Shown here one piece after another: positions 1 to 12,335 of a stretch of DNA of 64,000 nucleotides. The DNA comes from Typha latifolia (Eukaryota; Streptophyta; Magnoliopsida; Poales; Typhaceae), in the NCBI GenBank assembly GCA_019914945.1, contig CM034106.1:310001-374000 (forward strand), in the 5' to 3' direction. Below the pieces are notes generated by a model. That model saw only the letters and a list, made by a program, of their open reading frames with translations, ran no database searches and was not told the DNA's origin. A program made the position numbers and the translations under genes. Within the stretch, counting starts at the first letter, position 1. Each line of letters opens with the position of its first letter.

Positions 1-640
1 CAGCACATTAGAATTCCAGTTATATTTCATTGGTGCATCATCCTCTTGAAACTGAGAAATTACAAGCTACTAGATTTTTGGAGCACTCTTTGGTAATTGG
101 TGAGTGATTTTATTTATCTATGCAATTTATATTAATGTTGAAAAGAACTTCAAGTAAGTAAGTAAGTAAGTTATTATGATGTATTATCGCATTAATCCAA
201 AGTGGCTCTTTTTTTATATATCAGGGAGAATATTCTATTGTGTTTATAAAAAAAAAAAAATTTATTTTTATAATTTTAATGGTATATTATTATTTATCCA
301 AATTTTAAAGAGAGGAAAATAATTTATTTTTTACAATACCAAGTGGCTTTTGTAATTTAATTGTATATAGTGTTCTGATTTAGCATATAAAACACATGTA
401 CATATTTTTTATAGTCGATGCACTCAATTTATATTTGCTATGCATATTAGAGTCCAATATTGTAAATCAAAAAATTAAATATAATTAAATTGCAAAAGAT
501 TATTGTTAAGGGCACATTTATCATTTAAAAAAATCAGTTTATTTCACGTGCAAGGTGCGTGCACAATATCATGGAGAGGCACGTGCAAATCACACGTACT
601 TGAGAAGATCGGCTGATGGTTCTCTACTTCTCCTACTCCT
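1..640. other. Intergenic DNA upstream of NOP10
   Basis: AT-rich sequence with no convincing coding region. It holds a short AAGT tandem repeat at 152-172 and an A/T run near 247-275. The last 100 bases, with an ACGTG core near 546 and a pyrimidine-rich stretch near 620-640, probably form the NOP10 promoter. Confidence 0.5.
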
Positions 641-650
641 AAAACCCTAG
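641..650 (+). promoter_or_regulatory. Telo-box-like element at NOP10 5' end
   Basis: The sequence AAAACCCTAG matches the plant telo-box core (AAACCCTA), known from promoters and leaders of ribosome-biogenesis genes. A second copy in the opposite sense (AATTAGGGTTT, about 714-724) lies in the inferred leader intron. That NOP10 belongs to the snoRNP machinery fits this, but function is inferred from the motif only. Confidence 0.5.
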
Positions 651-904
651 ACCCAGACGAAGACCTCCAGTTGCATCCCTCTCGGTAAGCATTCCTTCTC
701 CTTCTCCAGCTAGAATTAGGGTTTCGGTTCTCCCTGCGCACCGATCTCTCTATAGTATTAGCAAAGAAGTTATTAGTTGTTGCTTGTCGATTACTTGTCA
801 TTAGAGTTACTATCTTGGAAGTTTTTGGATCAATAATCTGGGCAATTTATATGTCCTATTACGTGTAGATCTCTTGGGGCGAGTAAGAATTCCAATCCAC
901 CAGG

Positions 905-2466
905 ATGTATCTCCAATTCTACATCAATGAAAAGGGGGATAAGGTGTACACCACCAAGGTAACACCTTTTTCTTTGATCTTACTTTCTCTTTTGTAGGCT
1001 GGATAAAGTTTATTGGTCCTAGGTATGAACTCTTATATATATATATATATCATTAATTCGTTTACGGGTCTTCTATTTTATGAGGATTTTTTGAGGCGTA
1101 GATTAAGATTTTTGTTCAAGTGATTTATATTTGTATCCGAAATTATTTTTATTGACACTGGTAGTGTTCTCTTTGCAGAAAGAATCACCTCTTGGATTGG
1201 CAACACAATCTGCCCACCCAGGTAGAGATATTTGCTGAAGTAAAAGAATTCTGAATTTTTTTGTTCCTTATATTATACCTGCTCTTTCCTTTTTGTATGT
1301 TTCTAAGTGCCTGGATATGAAATTCTCATTCTTAGTTGGAGTCTTTGACCAAATTAGCCCTCCCAAATATATTTTTTACGTGTTTAGTACAATTTAAACG
1401 CGGCTTATATAGAAATTTCAAATCTTCTATAAACAATTGCCAATTTTTATGGAGAAATTTATATATAAGTAATTTTTCAGTTACTCTAGCATTTTTTCAG
1501 AGGATTTGAATTTTTTTATATAAATCGTTGATCCAATTAGCGCCTTATATTTAGAAGCCGCTGACTGGGTCAACGGTTTTTAGATACATCTAGTATTGTA
1601 TTTAGGTTTTGAGATAAATTAGAATTACAAAGAAAATTAGGGGCAAAACTTAATTAGTAAAAAACTCTCTTAGTTGTGGGTTAGAAATTAAATATTAACT
1701 ATAATGCCTTAACTGTGATCAGGTGTCTAAAGACGGTTATGATAAAGTTGAGAAGATTTGCTTTCTATTAGAATGGAATAGCAGACATATGCACCTGGTT
1801 TAGGCATATCATTGCACTATTATGGAGCATATAATGAGTTCCAAGTTATATATTCAGCAAGCTGCCATACTCGTGCATCTATATGTGAGCACTGGATTTT
1901 AGTGTTCCCCATACATTGCAGAATATCCTGGGACATTTTTTATATGTTTGCCTCGTGATCCTTTAAATTAACTCCTGCTAAGAGTTTCACTTCCCTGCAC
2001 CTATAATTGCTTCTATACCCACACTCCTTCAGGAAAGGTTTTCCAAGATTTGCCGCTTACATTTACTTGAAAATAGTTTCACTGCAGTGAAATTTACACC
2101 TTACGCGTACATGGCTGCCTCTGGATGACAAACTTGAGATTAATCTTGACTCAGTGTATTAGACGAGAGAAATTCTTCAATTCTTGAAGTGATTTAATTT
2201 GATCTTAATTATGCAGATTGGGAAAAAAAACTGATTGCTTTTATCTGCTAACTTCTGTTATGGAGGTCTCAATGAATTACTGGATATAGTGAATCTTTGT
2301 TTTCATTTCTTGATCAGAAAAATCTATGACAACTTATAATGTGCTTAAACTTAATTAATGTGATGCAGCTCGCTTTTCTCCGGATGACAAGTATGCTAGA
2401 CAACGGGTCCTTTTGAAAAAACGATTTGGCTTGCTGCTGACCCAGCAGCCTCCTCTTAAATACTGA
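905..2466 (+). CDS. NOP10: NOP10, H/ACA ribonucleoprotein complex subunit 3
   Basis: Three coding exons, 905-958, 1179-1221 and 2369-2466, encode 64 residues, the usual length for NOP10 in plants and animals. The protein starts [19 protein letters not shown] and ends QPPLKY. NOP10 binds dyskerin (CBF5/NAP57) in H/ACA snoRNPs, which pseudouridylate rRNA in the nucleolus, and in telomerase RNP. Introns are GT-AG (phase 0, then phase 1). The leader probably has its own intron, 685-868, because a GTAAGC donor and a TAG acceptor frame it upstream of the ATG. The second coding intron is long (1.1 kb). The telo-box in the 5' region fits a ribosome-biogenesis gene. Family recognition is firm; leader splicing is inferred. 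Confidence 0.95.
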
Positions 2467-3451
2467 GAAATATAATGTGGAGCTGTGCGCGATTGCTTGT
2501 ACCACACTTTCAAGAGGAAGAGCCATGCAGAATTTTAATCATATAATGTATTATGTCGTTTACAAATCCAGTTTAGTTAGTGCTTTTGCATGTTCCACTG
2601 AGACCTTTTAATGAATTTCCTGGAAGCATGAATGTAAAATGAGTTTGACTACTTAAAGCAGTCTATTGATGAAGCTTGTACTTTGTGCACTTCAGGGTTA
2701 AAGTGTAGTGCAAGCTTGCTGTTTCTTCTTCTCTTTTTCTTCCTTCATGTTAATATCTAACTGGTCTTGTTATCAAAGATATATAATCTTCTCATCAGCA
2801 TTCTCTTCCTATTCATGGATGGTGGATGTGGGGTTGAGTATAATGGTGTGTGATTTTTATTCTTTTCTTTTCTTCAGAAATTTTAGTTGAGCTTACCATC
2901 TTCAAAAACCAAAAAATAAATTAAATCAATAAGCTTAAAAGGGGAACATTTGATTCACCTGATGAGGAGCGAGAGCTCACTCGAAATTAAGGCGAGAGAT
3001 TTCTCTTTATTATTTGTTTATGCAACAAGAGGTGAATATTGTACCTCTTTATTATTTAACCTCCCCAAACTAATTGTCAAAGGAGGGTAATATTTTTGAC
3101 CTCGCAATTGCATCGATAGTAACCGTTAAATTGAAAAACCAATTCTAATGGATACTTTCACCTCACAGATGCATTGATGCATAGTAGAATACTTCCACCT
3201 CATAAAAAAAATAACAAGGATAAAACCAAATTATCACGAGTCACAGCTGCAACTCTGAATCAACACATTCAAAAGCACTAATGCATAGTAGAATACTTGA
3301 ATTTTGCACTGCATAACACATGCACAGAAAAAGAAATGGAAAAAGCCCGAGCCTTGATTATTAAGTGGAGATGCTCGGTCGCTATCAAAATGATGACTTT
3401 GCGGCACACAAGCTGATTAAGGATCATTAGTTAAAATTTCAAAGAAATGGC
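2467..3451. other. Convergent intergenic region, NOP10/GDC-H
   Basis: The 3' ends of NOP10 (+) and the glycine cleavage H gene (-) face each other here, so most of it is probably 3' UTR and spacer. AT-rich; open frames are short and look random. I see no element in it. Confidence 0.6.
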
Positions 3452-6292
3452 TCAATGCTTTGCATCTTCTTCCTCGCAGAATTTGGCATATTTGTCAGAG
3501 TCCATCAAGGAATTCAACTCAACCGCATCGCTCATTTTGACCTTTATAATCCATCCTTCCTCATATGGGCTCCCATTAATCTGACAAAAAATTGTCTTTA
3601 CTCTTCAGTAATTCAGTCCAGCATTCAACTCAGAAAGTGCAAGAGGAGCAAATGGTAGGTTGATCAAATAAGACAACTGATCATAGCAAATAGATTGGAA
3701 GTTACAGAATCCAGAATATATTAATTAAAGGAATTGTTTCACAGTTTTCTTGGGAGAGCATCAGCTAATCAGCACAACAGCATGAAAGTTTAGAGTCCAA
3801 AGAACATTAACAACCTATAGAAGAATGGTAAGAGTTGCAAGATATTCTTTAATTTTCTGGAGAAGTTCAAGAATTATATAAAAATAAATCAAGGGGTAAA
3901 GCAATCTTACACAATTCACCGTCAATCACCTTGTGCTTTGGCAAAAAACGAAGTGTTTCAGAATATCAAAGACATTTACTGCCATAAAAAAGCAAATAAA
4001 GGAACTGGAATCTCTGGAGATGACTAGAAATTCAGAAACATTTATGAAGCGATCACACCAAGAATTGAATGAATACTTTTACTGAATCCTTATATGATGT
4101 GAAGTTTTCTCAATCAAGTCAGTGAAGCTTTACAACCAATACCCTAAGGAGATTCTTGTCAAGTGTTAGGGTATCTAATATCATCCAGATGATTCAGAGG
4201 TAGCTTGGTAAGTATCTACAACATTACAAACTAATAAATGAAGAGGATTATAGTAGCAGACCTTAACAGGCTCTTGCACATTGTTTTTATTTCGTACTGA
4301 GGGGAAAGACTAATCCAAAATGAGAAGGCTACCAGATACTTACCAGTCCAGGAGAGTCACTTAGCCCACTGTTAACTTCAACTACTTCACCCGTAACAGG
4401 AGAGTAGATGTCACTGCTTGCCTTGACACTTTCAACTGCACCAAAATTCTTTCCCTGCGTCACAGTGGCACCAACTTCAGGCAGTTCCACATACACAACA
4501 TCACCTAAGTGGTCCTGAAGTCAGACAAACATCACAGAATTTGTAAAAATGACAATCCATCAAAGAATAGATATAAAATTTGATCATAAGAAGTTTTCTA
4601 CTCTTGTATAAGTTAGAGATAAAGTTGTGATGACTGGTGCAAGTATCATTCTAAAGTGAAAAAAAAAATCTTACAATCAAATATTTCATGTGGTAGTATT
4701 CTTAGATGCTGAAAGAACAAGTATGTGGAAGAATGTTCCCTAGCACAGTTTAGCAAATTGAGATGAAAGAGCAACCTGAGCATGGTCTGTTATCCCTACT
4801 GTTGCAGAATCACCATCAATTTTAGCCCACTCATGCGTGTCAGCATATTTCAATTCCTTCAGAACTGCCAACAAATATGATCTTGATAGTATCAGTTCTG
4901 TCTGTTACAGATCAGTTCTTGCAGAGGTTAAATCCAGATAGTAGCCATTGTTATAAGTACAATTTCCTTAGGAACTCCTCCAAAGGTCTTATATTCACAT
5001 AGTACATATTTATATACATAATATATACATACATAAATTAGAAATGGCATAACTCCATCAATGAAACAAAAGACAAACCTAAGCAACAATAAGTTTACCA
5101 GGTCCAGCTCACTCAAAGGGAAAGCAAATCAAGAGGCAAAACTTTTTGTAGAAGACATGAAAATATGATGAACCTAGCTGAGGACACCATTGATGACTAT
5201 ATTTTTTGCATGACTACTATGAAAAAGAGAGAACAGGGAGACCAAGTAAAGGGGTTACTGACAAGTAGATTGTTTCTGATGTGTTTGCAAGCTTGAAGCA
5301 AAACAAGTTGTAAAATTCCATTTACCACACTGCATGGGTGTGGTGTTTTTGGTGATTTCACAAGGATGATCCATAAAACAGGATTGAAGGGAAGAAATAG
5401 GCCACAATATCTCAGGTCCACACATTAATCAGTTAAAGCCTCAAAGGTATATGCTAAAATAGAGAGAAGGGAAGTGCAAATAACAAGTAAAATCCCACTC
5501 AAGGCATCCAACAAATATTTATAAGAATTTGGCTACATGAACAAATCCAGGAATATTAAGAAAATCTCATTAGATGAAAACACATTTGATCTAAGACCCA
5601 GGAACTGCAAGAGAAGATCCCTCACTTGCTGGCAGTTAATATTTGAACTTATTTGAACATATGAGTTTCAAGGTGATCGTATTAAATTATTTGCAAGAAA
5701 CATGTACATCTACAATATAAAGAAACTTACTAAAAAAACCTCTTCCGTTAGGAGATTTGTATGCCATGATATTCAGTAATTATCTTCCGTTTCTTTCAAA
5801 TCAACAACATTAAACAACAATTAAAGAACAACAAAGACAAAAAACTACAAGATCATTCATTAAGAAACAGAGATCTACTAACTGCATAACCAGTCAAATC
5901 ATCAAACACAACTACTATCTGAGATCTCTAATGCACTTATTTTGCATCAACAAAAATAGACCAAGCATTCCAATAAAATATAACACGCCGACAATAATAG
6001 AAGATTAAAAATGATCAAGGCACTTATTAAAGAAAAAGGTGACAAATTTATATCAAAGCAAAAAAAAAAAAAAAAAATCCAGAAACCAACAAAATCCCAC
6101 CAAGGAAAATCCAATCTTTAGCTGATAAAACACGATTTGACGAGCAAAAAACTGGGATCAAAGGAAATAAGACATAAAGAGGAAAAAGAACGATTTGTTT
6201 TTTCGAGATTTACCGGAGGAGAAGCCTCTGTGGAAGGTGGAGATCCTTAGGTACGAGGCGGCTCTCGAAGCCCACAACAACCTCGATGCCAT
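3452..6292 (-). CDS. GDCSH: Glycine cleavage system H protein, mitochondrial
   Basis: Four exons read on the minus strand: 6292-6214, 4864-4776, 4514-4344 and 3580-3452, giving 155 residues. Residues 1 to about 27 ([15 protein letters not shown]..., ending HRGFSS) are Ser/Arg-rich and amphipathic in type, a mitochondrial presequence. The mature domain begins near [14 protein letters not shown]. The lipoyl-attachment motif ESVKASSD places the lipoylated lysine at about residue 87, and the C-terminal [10 protein letters not shown] is typical of plant H proteins. H protein shuttles the aminomethyl group between the P, T and L proteins of glycine decarboxylase, central to photorespiration and one-carbon supply in the mitochondrial matrix. 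All key residues are present. The first intron, 1.35 kb, follows the presequence exon almost exactly, so the leader is carried on its own exon. Confidence 0.95.
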
Positions 6293-7743
6293 GATCCCAA
6301 CTCTTCTCCTCCCTCCGCGAACTCTCTCGCCTAATAAAGTTGATACTGCGTATAGTTTTCTCTCTCACTCGCGTGAGCTACTTGGTCCACCACCATCTTA
6401 TTGTCACCCACCAAGGGCTACTAATTGGACCCGGTCCGGTTTTATTTGGACCCGATCCAAATTAAACCGGATCCATTTCCTTTTGATTTTTTTTTCTTTT
6501 TCTCTTTTATCTTTTAACCTCTCTTTTAAAAATTATTGGGAATTAAAACCCCAAACTTAAATTTTGGTTTATTCTTAAAAACCGACTTAGAAAGATATTT
6601 GGAATGTATATTTCACTCAACTATCGTATAATTTGCTTTTATTATCATTAACACCCTATTTTATTCGGTCAGAATTTATTATTCGGCCTTATATTTTTAT
6701 TTTTATTATCTAAAAAAGTACTCCATAAATTATTGCTTATTTTTAAAAAAGAATCAATTATTTATTTTTGGTGATATATTGACCTTATTCACTATAAAAA
6801 AAAATCTCTAAAATGTCTTTTATATTTAATAATCAGTTAAAACTTTTAATTAAAAGATGAAATGTAAAATGTGACTTATTAATTTTAGGCCCTATAAAAA
6901 TGTTGAAAGTAAAATAATCAACATTTTTTTATTAACAAGGCTGAGAGGTTTTCCATATCCAATATTCTTAGTATAATTATCTCTTATATTTAACTCCCAA
7001 CAAAATAGAGATTGTTTCATCTTTGACCTTAAAAATATCTCTCCTATACTTTAAAAGTCTTAAACCAGCCTATGTACTTACGAATTACAACTAAATAATT
7101 AGCGGTCATCGTTGGATTAATCTCACGGGTTGTGACGGTAAGCAGCGTTGAGAAGAGTAAACCTTTCAACAAGAAAAAAACAAAACAAACTCACCCACAC
7201 CTACCCACCCACCCAACTCGGAGTTGGTGAATGACGCAGACGCCCGCAATACGAGGTAGCATGCATTCCTTTCCTGCTTTTAACTACATCTGTGTATGTG
7301 TTCAAATTTCAAATTTTAAATTCATAGTTTCTACCGATATATATATATATATATATATAAAACTGAAAGACCTTTGTTATCATATAGATAGATAGACGAG
7401 CTAAATTTAACTCGAAATGCAGGATTGATTATTCTGAGGTAAGGCAAAATAAATGGGAAGGTAGTAGTAGATCCACCTTTACTTACACCATCCAAATCTT
7501 CTCCATTACTTACTTATAAAAGTTCTAGTGCAAGTGGTGTTATCATATGTAGTCTTTTAATTATGCACATATAGACAACACAAAAGTGTCGAGAGTATTA
7601 TAATATTGCCACTTGACATAGTAGTAACAGTTTGAACAGTTGGGAGTAACAATTTCTCAGAATTTACCTTTTGTGCTGCATACAAATGTTGTCAAAGAAA
7701 AAAAGAGTAAAAGTGAAAACATGCAGATAGAAGCAGTCAAATT
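6293..7743. other. Intergenic region, GDC-H promoter and PPR 3' flank
   Basis: It holds the promoter side of the H-protein gene, a (TA)n run at about 7338-7360 and long AT-rich stretches (6480-7000). Near 7195-7215 there is a CACCCACC-rich patch. No coding region is supported. Confidence 0.5.
7336..7360. repeat. (TA)n microsatellite
   Basis: Uninterrupted TA run of about 24 bases downstream of the PPR gene. Confidence 0.85.
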
Positions 7744-10700
7744 TTAAAGAAAGACAGTTTTCACCTCCTTGTGCATTGATCTGACTATAGTAGTGACCTG
7801 CTCTATTTGCTCTTCACTGGAACATGCAGATAGAAGCACTTTGGCAGTCCCTCCATCTGGGTAACACCCAGCATCAATCATATCTTCAAAGATATCCAGG
7901 CATTTCTTGTACTGTTTCTTCCGGGAGTAAGCACCTATCCTCGAAGTCCAAGTCACGACGTCGGCTTTTAGTCCTCGATCGGCAATCGACTGAAATAGCT
8001 CTTCCATTCTACTGAAAAAGCCTGCCCGGCCATAGATGTTAATCAAGATGTTGTAGGTGCTGATATCCACTTCATAGGGGCCATTTTCCATTGCAGTTAC
8101 GACCTCTTCCATCTTATCAAACCGTCCAACCCTTCCATAAGCGTTGAGCATTGAATTCAGCAAGAAGGTGTCAGGTTTCAGACCGGATTTATGCAACTGG
8201 TTCATGATGTCTTCACACTTCGGGATGTTTCCAGCCTTCGAGTAGGCAGACAGGAGTAACATGTGGGACTTCATGGTAGGTGTCATTCCCTGTCGCTTCA
8301 GTTCTTCGAATGCAGCTTCTGCGTCTGCAGAAAGAGTGTAGCCAATTGAGTGAATAAGTAATACTAGAACATAAATCAAATGTTCATATCTGACAACAAT
8401 AAAATGTTCAATCTGGTATACTGCTACTGCTTACAGAACCTAAATGAAGTCATACTAGAAGAGGCCATATTTTCTGATACTACTGAAATCTTCACACTGA
8501 CAGAGTTCAGCTGGGACAATAGGATCACAACTTTAATAAGGTTTAAGTAACTACCAAAGGCAACATGAAAGGAAGTCTTCAGAATTCTAGTACCTTCATG
8601 AAGACCAGCTCTTCCAAATGCATCTACCAAAATGTTATATGAAGCTCTGTCAGGCTCACATCCCATGTGGCGCATCAGAGAGAAGATTTCAGAAGACCCA
8701 AATGGAAGACCTGCACGACTGAGACAATGGAAGTTGAAGTTTCACTGTAACTGGTGATGATTAAACAAGAATTACCTTAAAAAAATTCAAAAGGTTGGTC
8801 TTTACCTGTAAGCTTCCATTAGAGCATTATAGGCATACACATCAGGCTCATGCCCAGCTTCCTGCAATTCTTCAAATACTTCTTCTGCCTTATCACAAAG
8901 GCCTTCCCTTGCAAAGGCATTAATTAGAGCAGTGTAAGTGCAGATATTTGGCTTGCACCTTGCAGACTTCATCTCATTGAAAACTTTTAGGGCCATAACT
9001 GATTGGTTGGCCTGTGACAGAGTACACAAAGTATCATGTCAGAGGACAAGAATTTTAGTGGCAGAAAGGTTGATGTGGGATGCATTAGACAGAAAGGAAG
9101 GAGTTACCTTCCCATACAGATTAATCATTATTGTATAGGTTTCAGTGGAAGGCTCGCACTTATCTTTCTTCATCCTCTGGAAGATCTCCACCGCCTTATG
9201 AGTATATCTTCCTTTCAGTAATCCATCAATATACGCATTATAAACAACTGCACCTGAGCAAAATTGATGCTCTTTCTGCATAAATGCATGATTTGATAAT
9301 AATGAATAGCTTCATAAGAAACTTAAAGAAGAAACAGATTTTCCAGAAAAAACTTTTATCTGGAAGAACATTTTCCAGAGATAAAGGTGAGTTGCAGAAG
9401 TATACTTGGAGAAATCCCATTTTTCCGCATTTCGGTAAAAGCAGCCTCAGCCTTGTGTAGCAATCCAGATGTACAGTAAGCTCTCAAAAGAAGAGCATAT
9501 GTATCTTCAGTTGGAACGCATTGAGCTTCCAAAAGATGCAAGTAAACTGATTCTGCCTTATTTAACTTAGACTTCTGGCAGTATGAATCGATGAGCAAAT
9601 TGTAGCAGATTACATCCGGATGGAATGAACTCTTATACAATATCCACTCACAGACCTATAGAAAACATTTCCAACAGATCAAAACTCAGGATTATCTCCA
9701 TAAAATAAATAAAGATACATCAACTATCAGTCATAGTCTCATAGAGAAATAGATACCAATTTGTTACAGTGTATAATCATGAAAATTTGTTGTATTTCTG
9801 CAGGCAGGATCCATCATTCGTAATCGCTGGAGTGACAAATTATTCTGATTCTGAAGTCTTAGAGATCCAATAGTGTGCAATAGAGGTTATTTGACTCTTT
9901 TATAAATGATCACCAGCTCTTTAAAACTATAGTATGCATCGTTTCATGGATAAACTTATCTCACAAACTAATTAGTCAGAAGAATGTAATTTGGTGAGCT
10001 CTGATTCTCTCTAACTTCCGCCTCTACTATTTAAGTTCATGCAACTTAGAAAGGAATCCGATAAAGTTCTAAATAAATTAGCGAAAACAGTACAGATGGA
10101 TGTGAGATGATAAAGTTCGATTAAGAAGCTCAATTATTCTCCAAACTACATGGTCAATTACAAAGCTAACTGAAGCGCAGTACCACAAACTGGCACTTAA
10201 TGTGCTTAATCCTGACAGGATCACAATCTAATCACCAGTAATAAATAAATTACAAGGTCGGGATTCTTCTTACTAGTAAGATAGGATCCCATTCTTTGTT
10301 TAGACGAAGTTGCACAGCTACATTTATTAGGTCATCCCACAGATTGTGAGTAGGAGGGAGACTGTCGAGCGATTTCCAGACTTTGGTAACATCTGCTTCC
10401 ATCTGAACAAATTCTAGAATCTGCTGAGCCATGGGGCTGAGAACAGGGAAGACTCCATCGACAAACCCAGATCCATACTTCCATCCTCTTCCCCTTAGTG
10501 AGCCACCTGTGTGTGCTCAATCATCAAGCAGACATAGATTGCCCCCAACAAGATTGCAGAAAAATAAAATAGATTGTAGCATTAAGACAATACATTTGAT
10601 AAGACTGAAGATCTACATGTGATACCATTTACTAGCATGCAAACAATTTCAAACTTACAATACTAATAAGGCGAATCATACTGAATCCGAGGTTGATTAA

Positions 10701-11873
10701 AATCTTAGATGGATCCAAGATATGAGGACAAAGAATATCAGACTAGCATATACCAATTAAAATAAAAATATAAGACAACAGTATTACCCCTTTTTCTGGA
10801 GAGCTTTTTGTGATCAAGGATTCTCCACTTCCCACGTTTGTCAAGGAAAACGCTCTCATTATTCCTTTTATTGATATTGACATTAGAATTCTTGCCTCTC
10901 TCTCTTGTAACATTTTCATGAGCAACGAGTTTTCTTGGTTCTGAGAATGGATAATGTACTGCTGCCTCAATCAAAAACCTACAGTAGAGAGAATAAGACA
11001 TAAATACAAATTCATAAACCTAGACTGGTCTGACAAACTGCCTTCTTTACAAAAGGAAGGGAAAATTAAAAAATCACTACAATAGTTAAAATATATTCAA
11101 ATATGAAGAATAACTGAGCATCATAGGGAGTCAAGGAACACATAATCATAGCCCATGTCATGCAACCTTAATGACATTTTGCATAGTCTCATATAATTTT
11201 TTAAGTCAATTTTAATTAGGGACTGAAATATATCAAAATCTATTCGACACTTAATGACTAAAATCCAAATAGCATATGCATCAAGCTCAGTGTGTTTTGA
11301 AGAAGGAATGACTTACAGCTTTAAAATTTCTATGATTTCTATCTGAAAAAAATAGTTTAAAACATACAAAACAACTTTATCAGCTATTCCAGAAGGATAC
11401 TACTTCTGCTAGATCAATTTTTTGCGACAAAATTTCAGGATATTGGTCTTAATGTTGGTACAAAACCAAACTTCTATAAATTGATAATGTAGGGCTCAAA
11501 AATGTATTTCCTGGCTCTATATTGATACTTCTCTTTTTTCATTATATAAAGATAAGGAGTACCTTATGCATTAAAAGAAGAACATCTCTATCCAAATGCC
11601 AAAAAAAAAACTATTTTCCATTAATCAAATTTATTTCAATTCACCTTTCTAAAGCAATGGAACTAAAATCCCAGTAAAGAAGCTATGCATTCTGCAACCC
11701 AAACACCATAAAGATGAATTATGAAACATAAAACCAAATGGAAATATTGTACAAGAAACCATTGATTATACGACTATAAAGTTCCAGCCTTGGGGAAAAA
11801 GCCCAACATCTAAAGGGCAAAAAGATTCAGGCATGAAAGAATGAGAACGGGTAAGGAGTGATTACATGGGCAT
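7744..11873 (-). CDS. P-type pentatricopeptide repeat protein, At2g35130-like
   Basis: Eight exons on the minus strand (11873-11866, 10978-10788, 10506-10274, 9655-9406, 9253-9108, 9011-8806, 8718-8594, 8324-7744) join in phase to 579 residues. After an N-terminal region (residues 1 to about 150, with KRGKWRILDHKKLSRKR and GWKYGSGFVDGVFPVL) the protein is a chain of 35-residue PPR motifs, such as PNICTYTALINAFAREGL and DISTYNILINIYGRAGF. From memory, order and wording follow Arabidopsis At2g35130 closely through VLLSACSSEEQ near the C-terminus. P-type PPR proteins bind organellar RNA and act in its processing, stability or translation; the specific target here is unknown. No E, DYW or SMR domain follows. 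The first coding exon holds only eight bases (ATGCCCAT); an in-frame TGA lies upstream of it. The start is therefore plausible but depends on that small exon. Confidence 0.88.
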
Positions 11874-12233
11874 GGAAGAATGAGTTACTGCTCTGCTTCA
11901 AAACTGCTGCTATGTTCGTTGAGTGGAGGTGAGATAAGGAGAGAGAAATCAAAATATCTCCTTTTCTTCTTGTCCTTTTCTATTTCCTTTTGGTGATAAT
12001 ATTTGCAGAAAACACCACTTATGAAGAGATTTTCTGAAATAATAATGCAGTTAGAATATTTCTTAAACTAAAGATGATCATTTTCAAATATATACAAAGA
12101 ACGAGAACTTTTTTGTAAATGTATGAAAAAAGGGGTGGTTTCATGTAATATGATTAAACTGTAGGTGGTTAATTGTAAGAAACCCCTGAATTTATACGGA
12201 TAAAATGCTAAGCTTGAGCCCTCACTGTTAGCC
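11874..12233. promoter_or_regulatory. Divergent promoter region, PPR/HINT
   Basis: Only 360 bases separate the start codons of the PPR gene (-) and the HINT gene (+), so both leaders and core promoters must fit here. The sequence is AT-rich with purine-rich tracts near 11935-11950. No single TATA box is convincing for both directions. A shared bidirectional promoter is inferred from layout. Confidence 0.55.
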
Positions 12234-12273
12234 ATGGCTGCAACATTCACGACTTCCTTCTCTCTCCTCCGGT

Positions 12274-12335
<62 letters not shown>

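Noticed and set aside
5745..5772. Short ATG frame ([10 protein letters not shown]) in intron 1 of the H-protein gene, considered as an alternative first exon
   Set aside because: It lacks a targeting-type leader and a usable donor in phase; the 6292 exon has a proper mitochondrial presequence.
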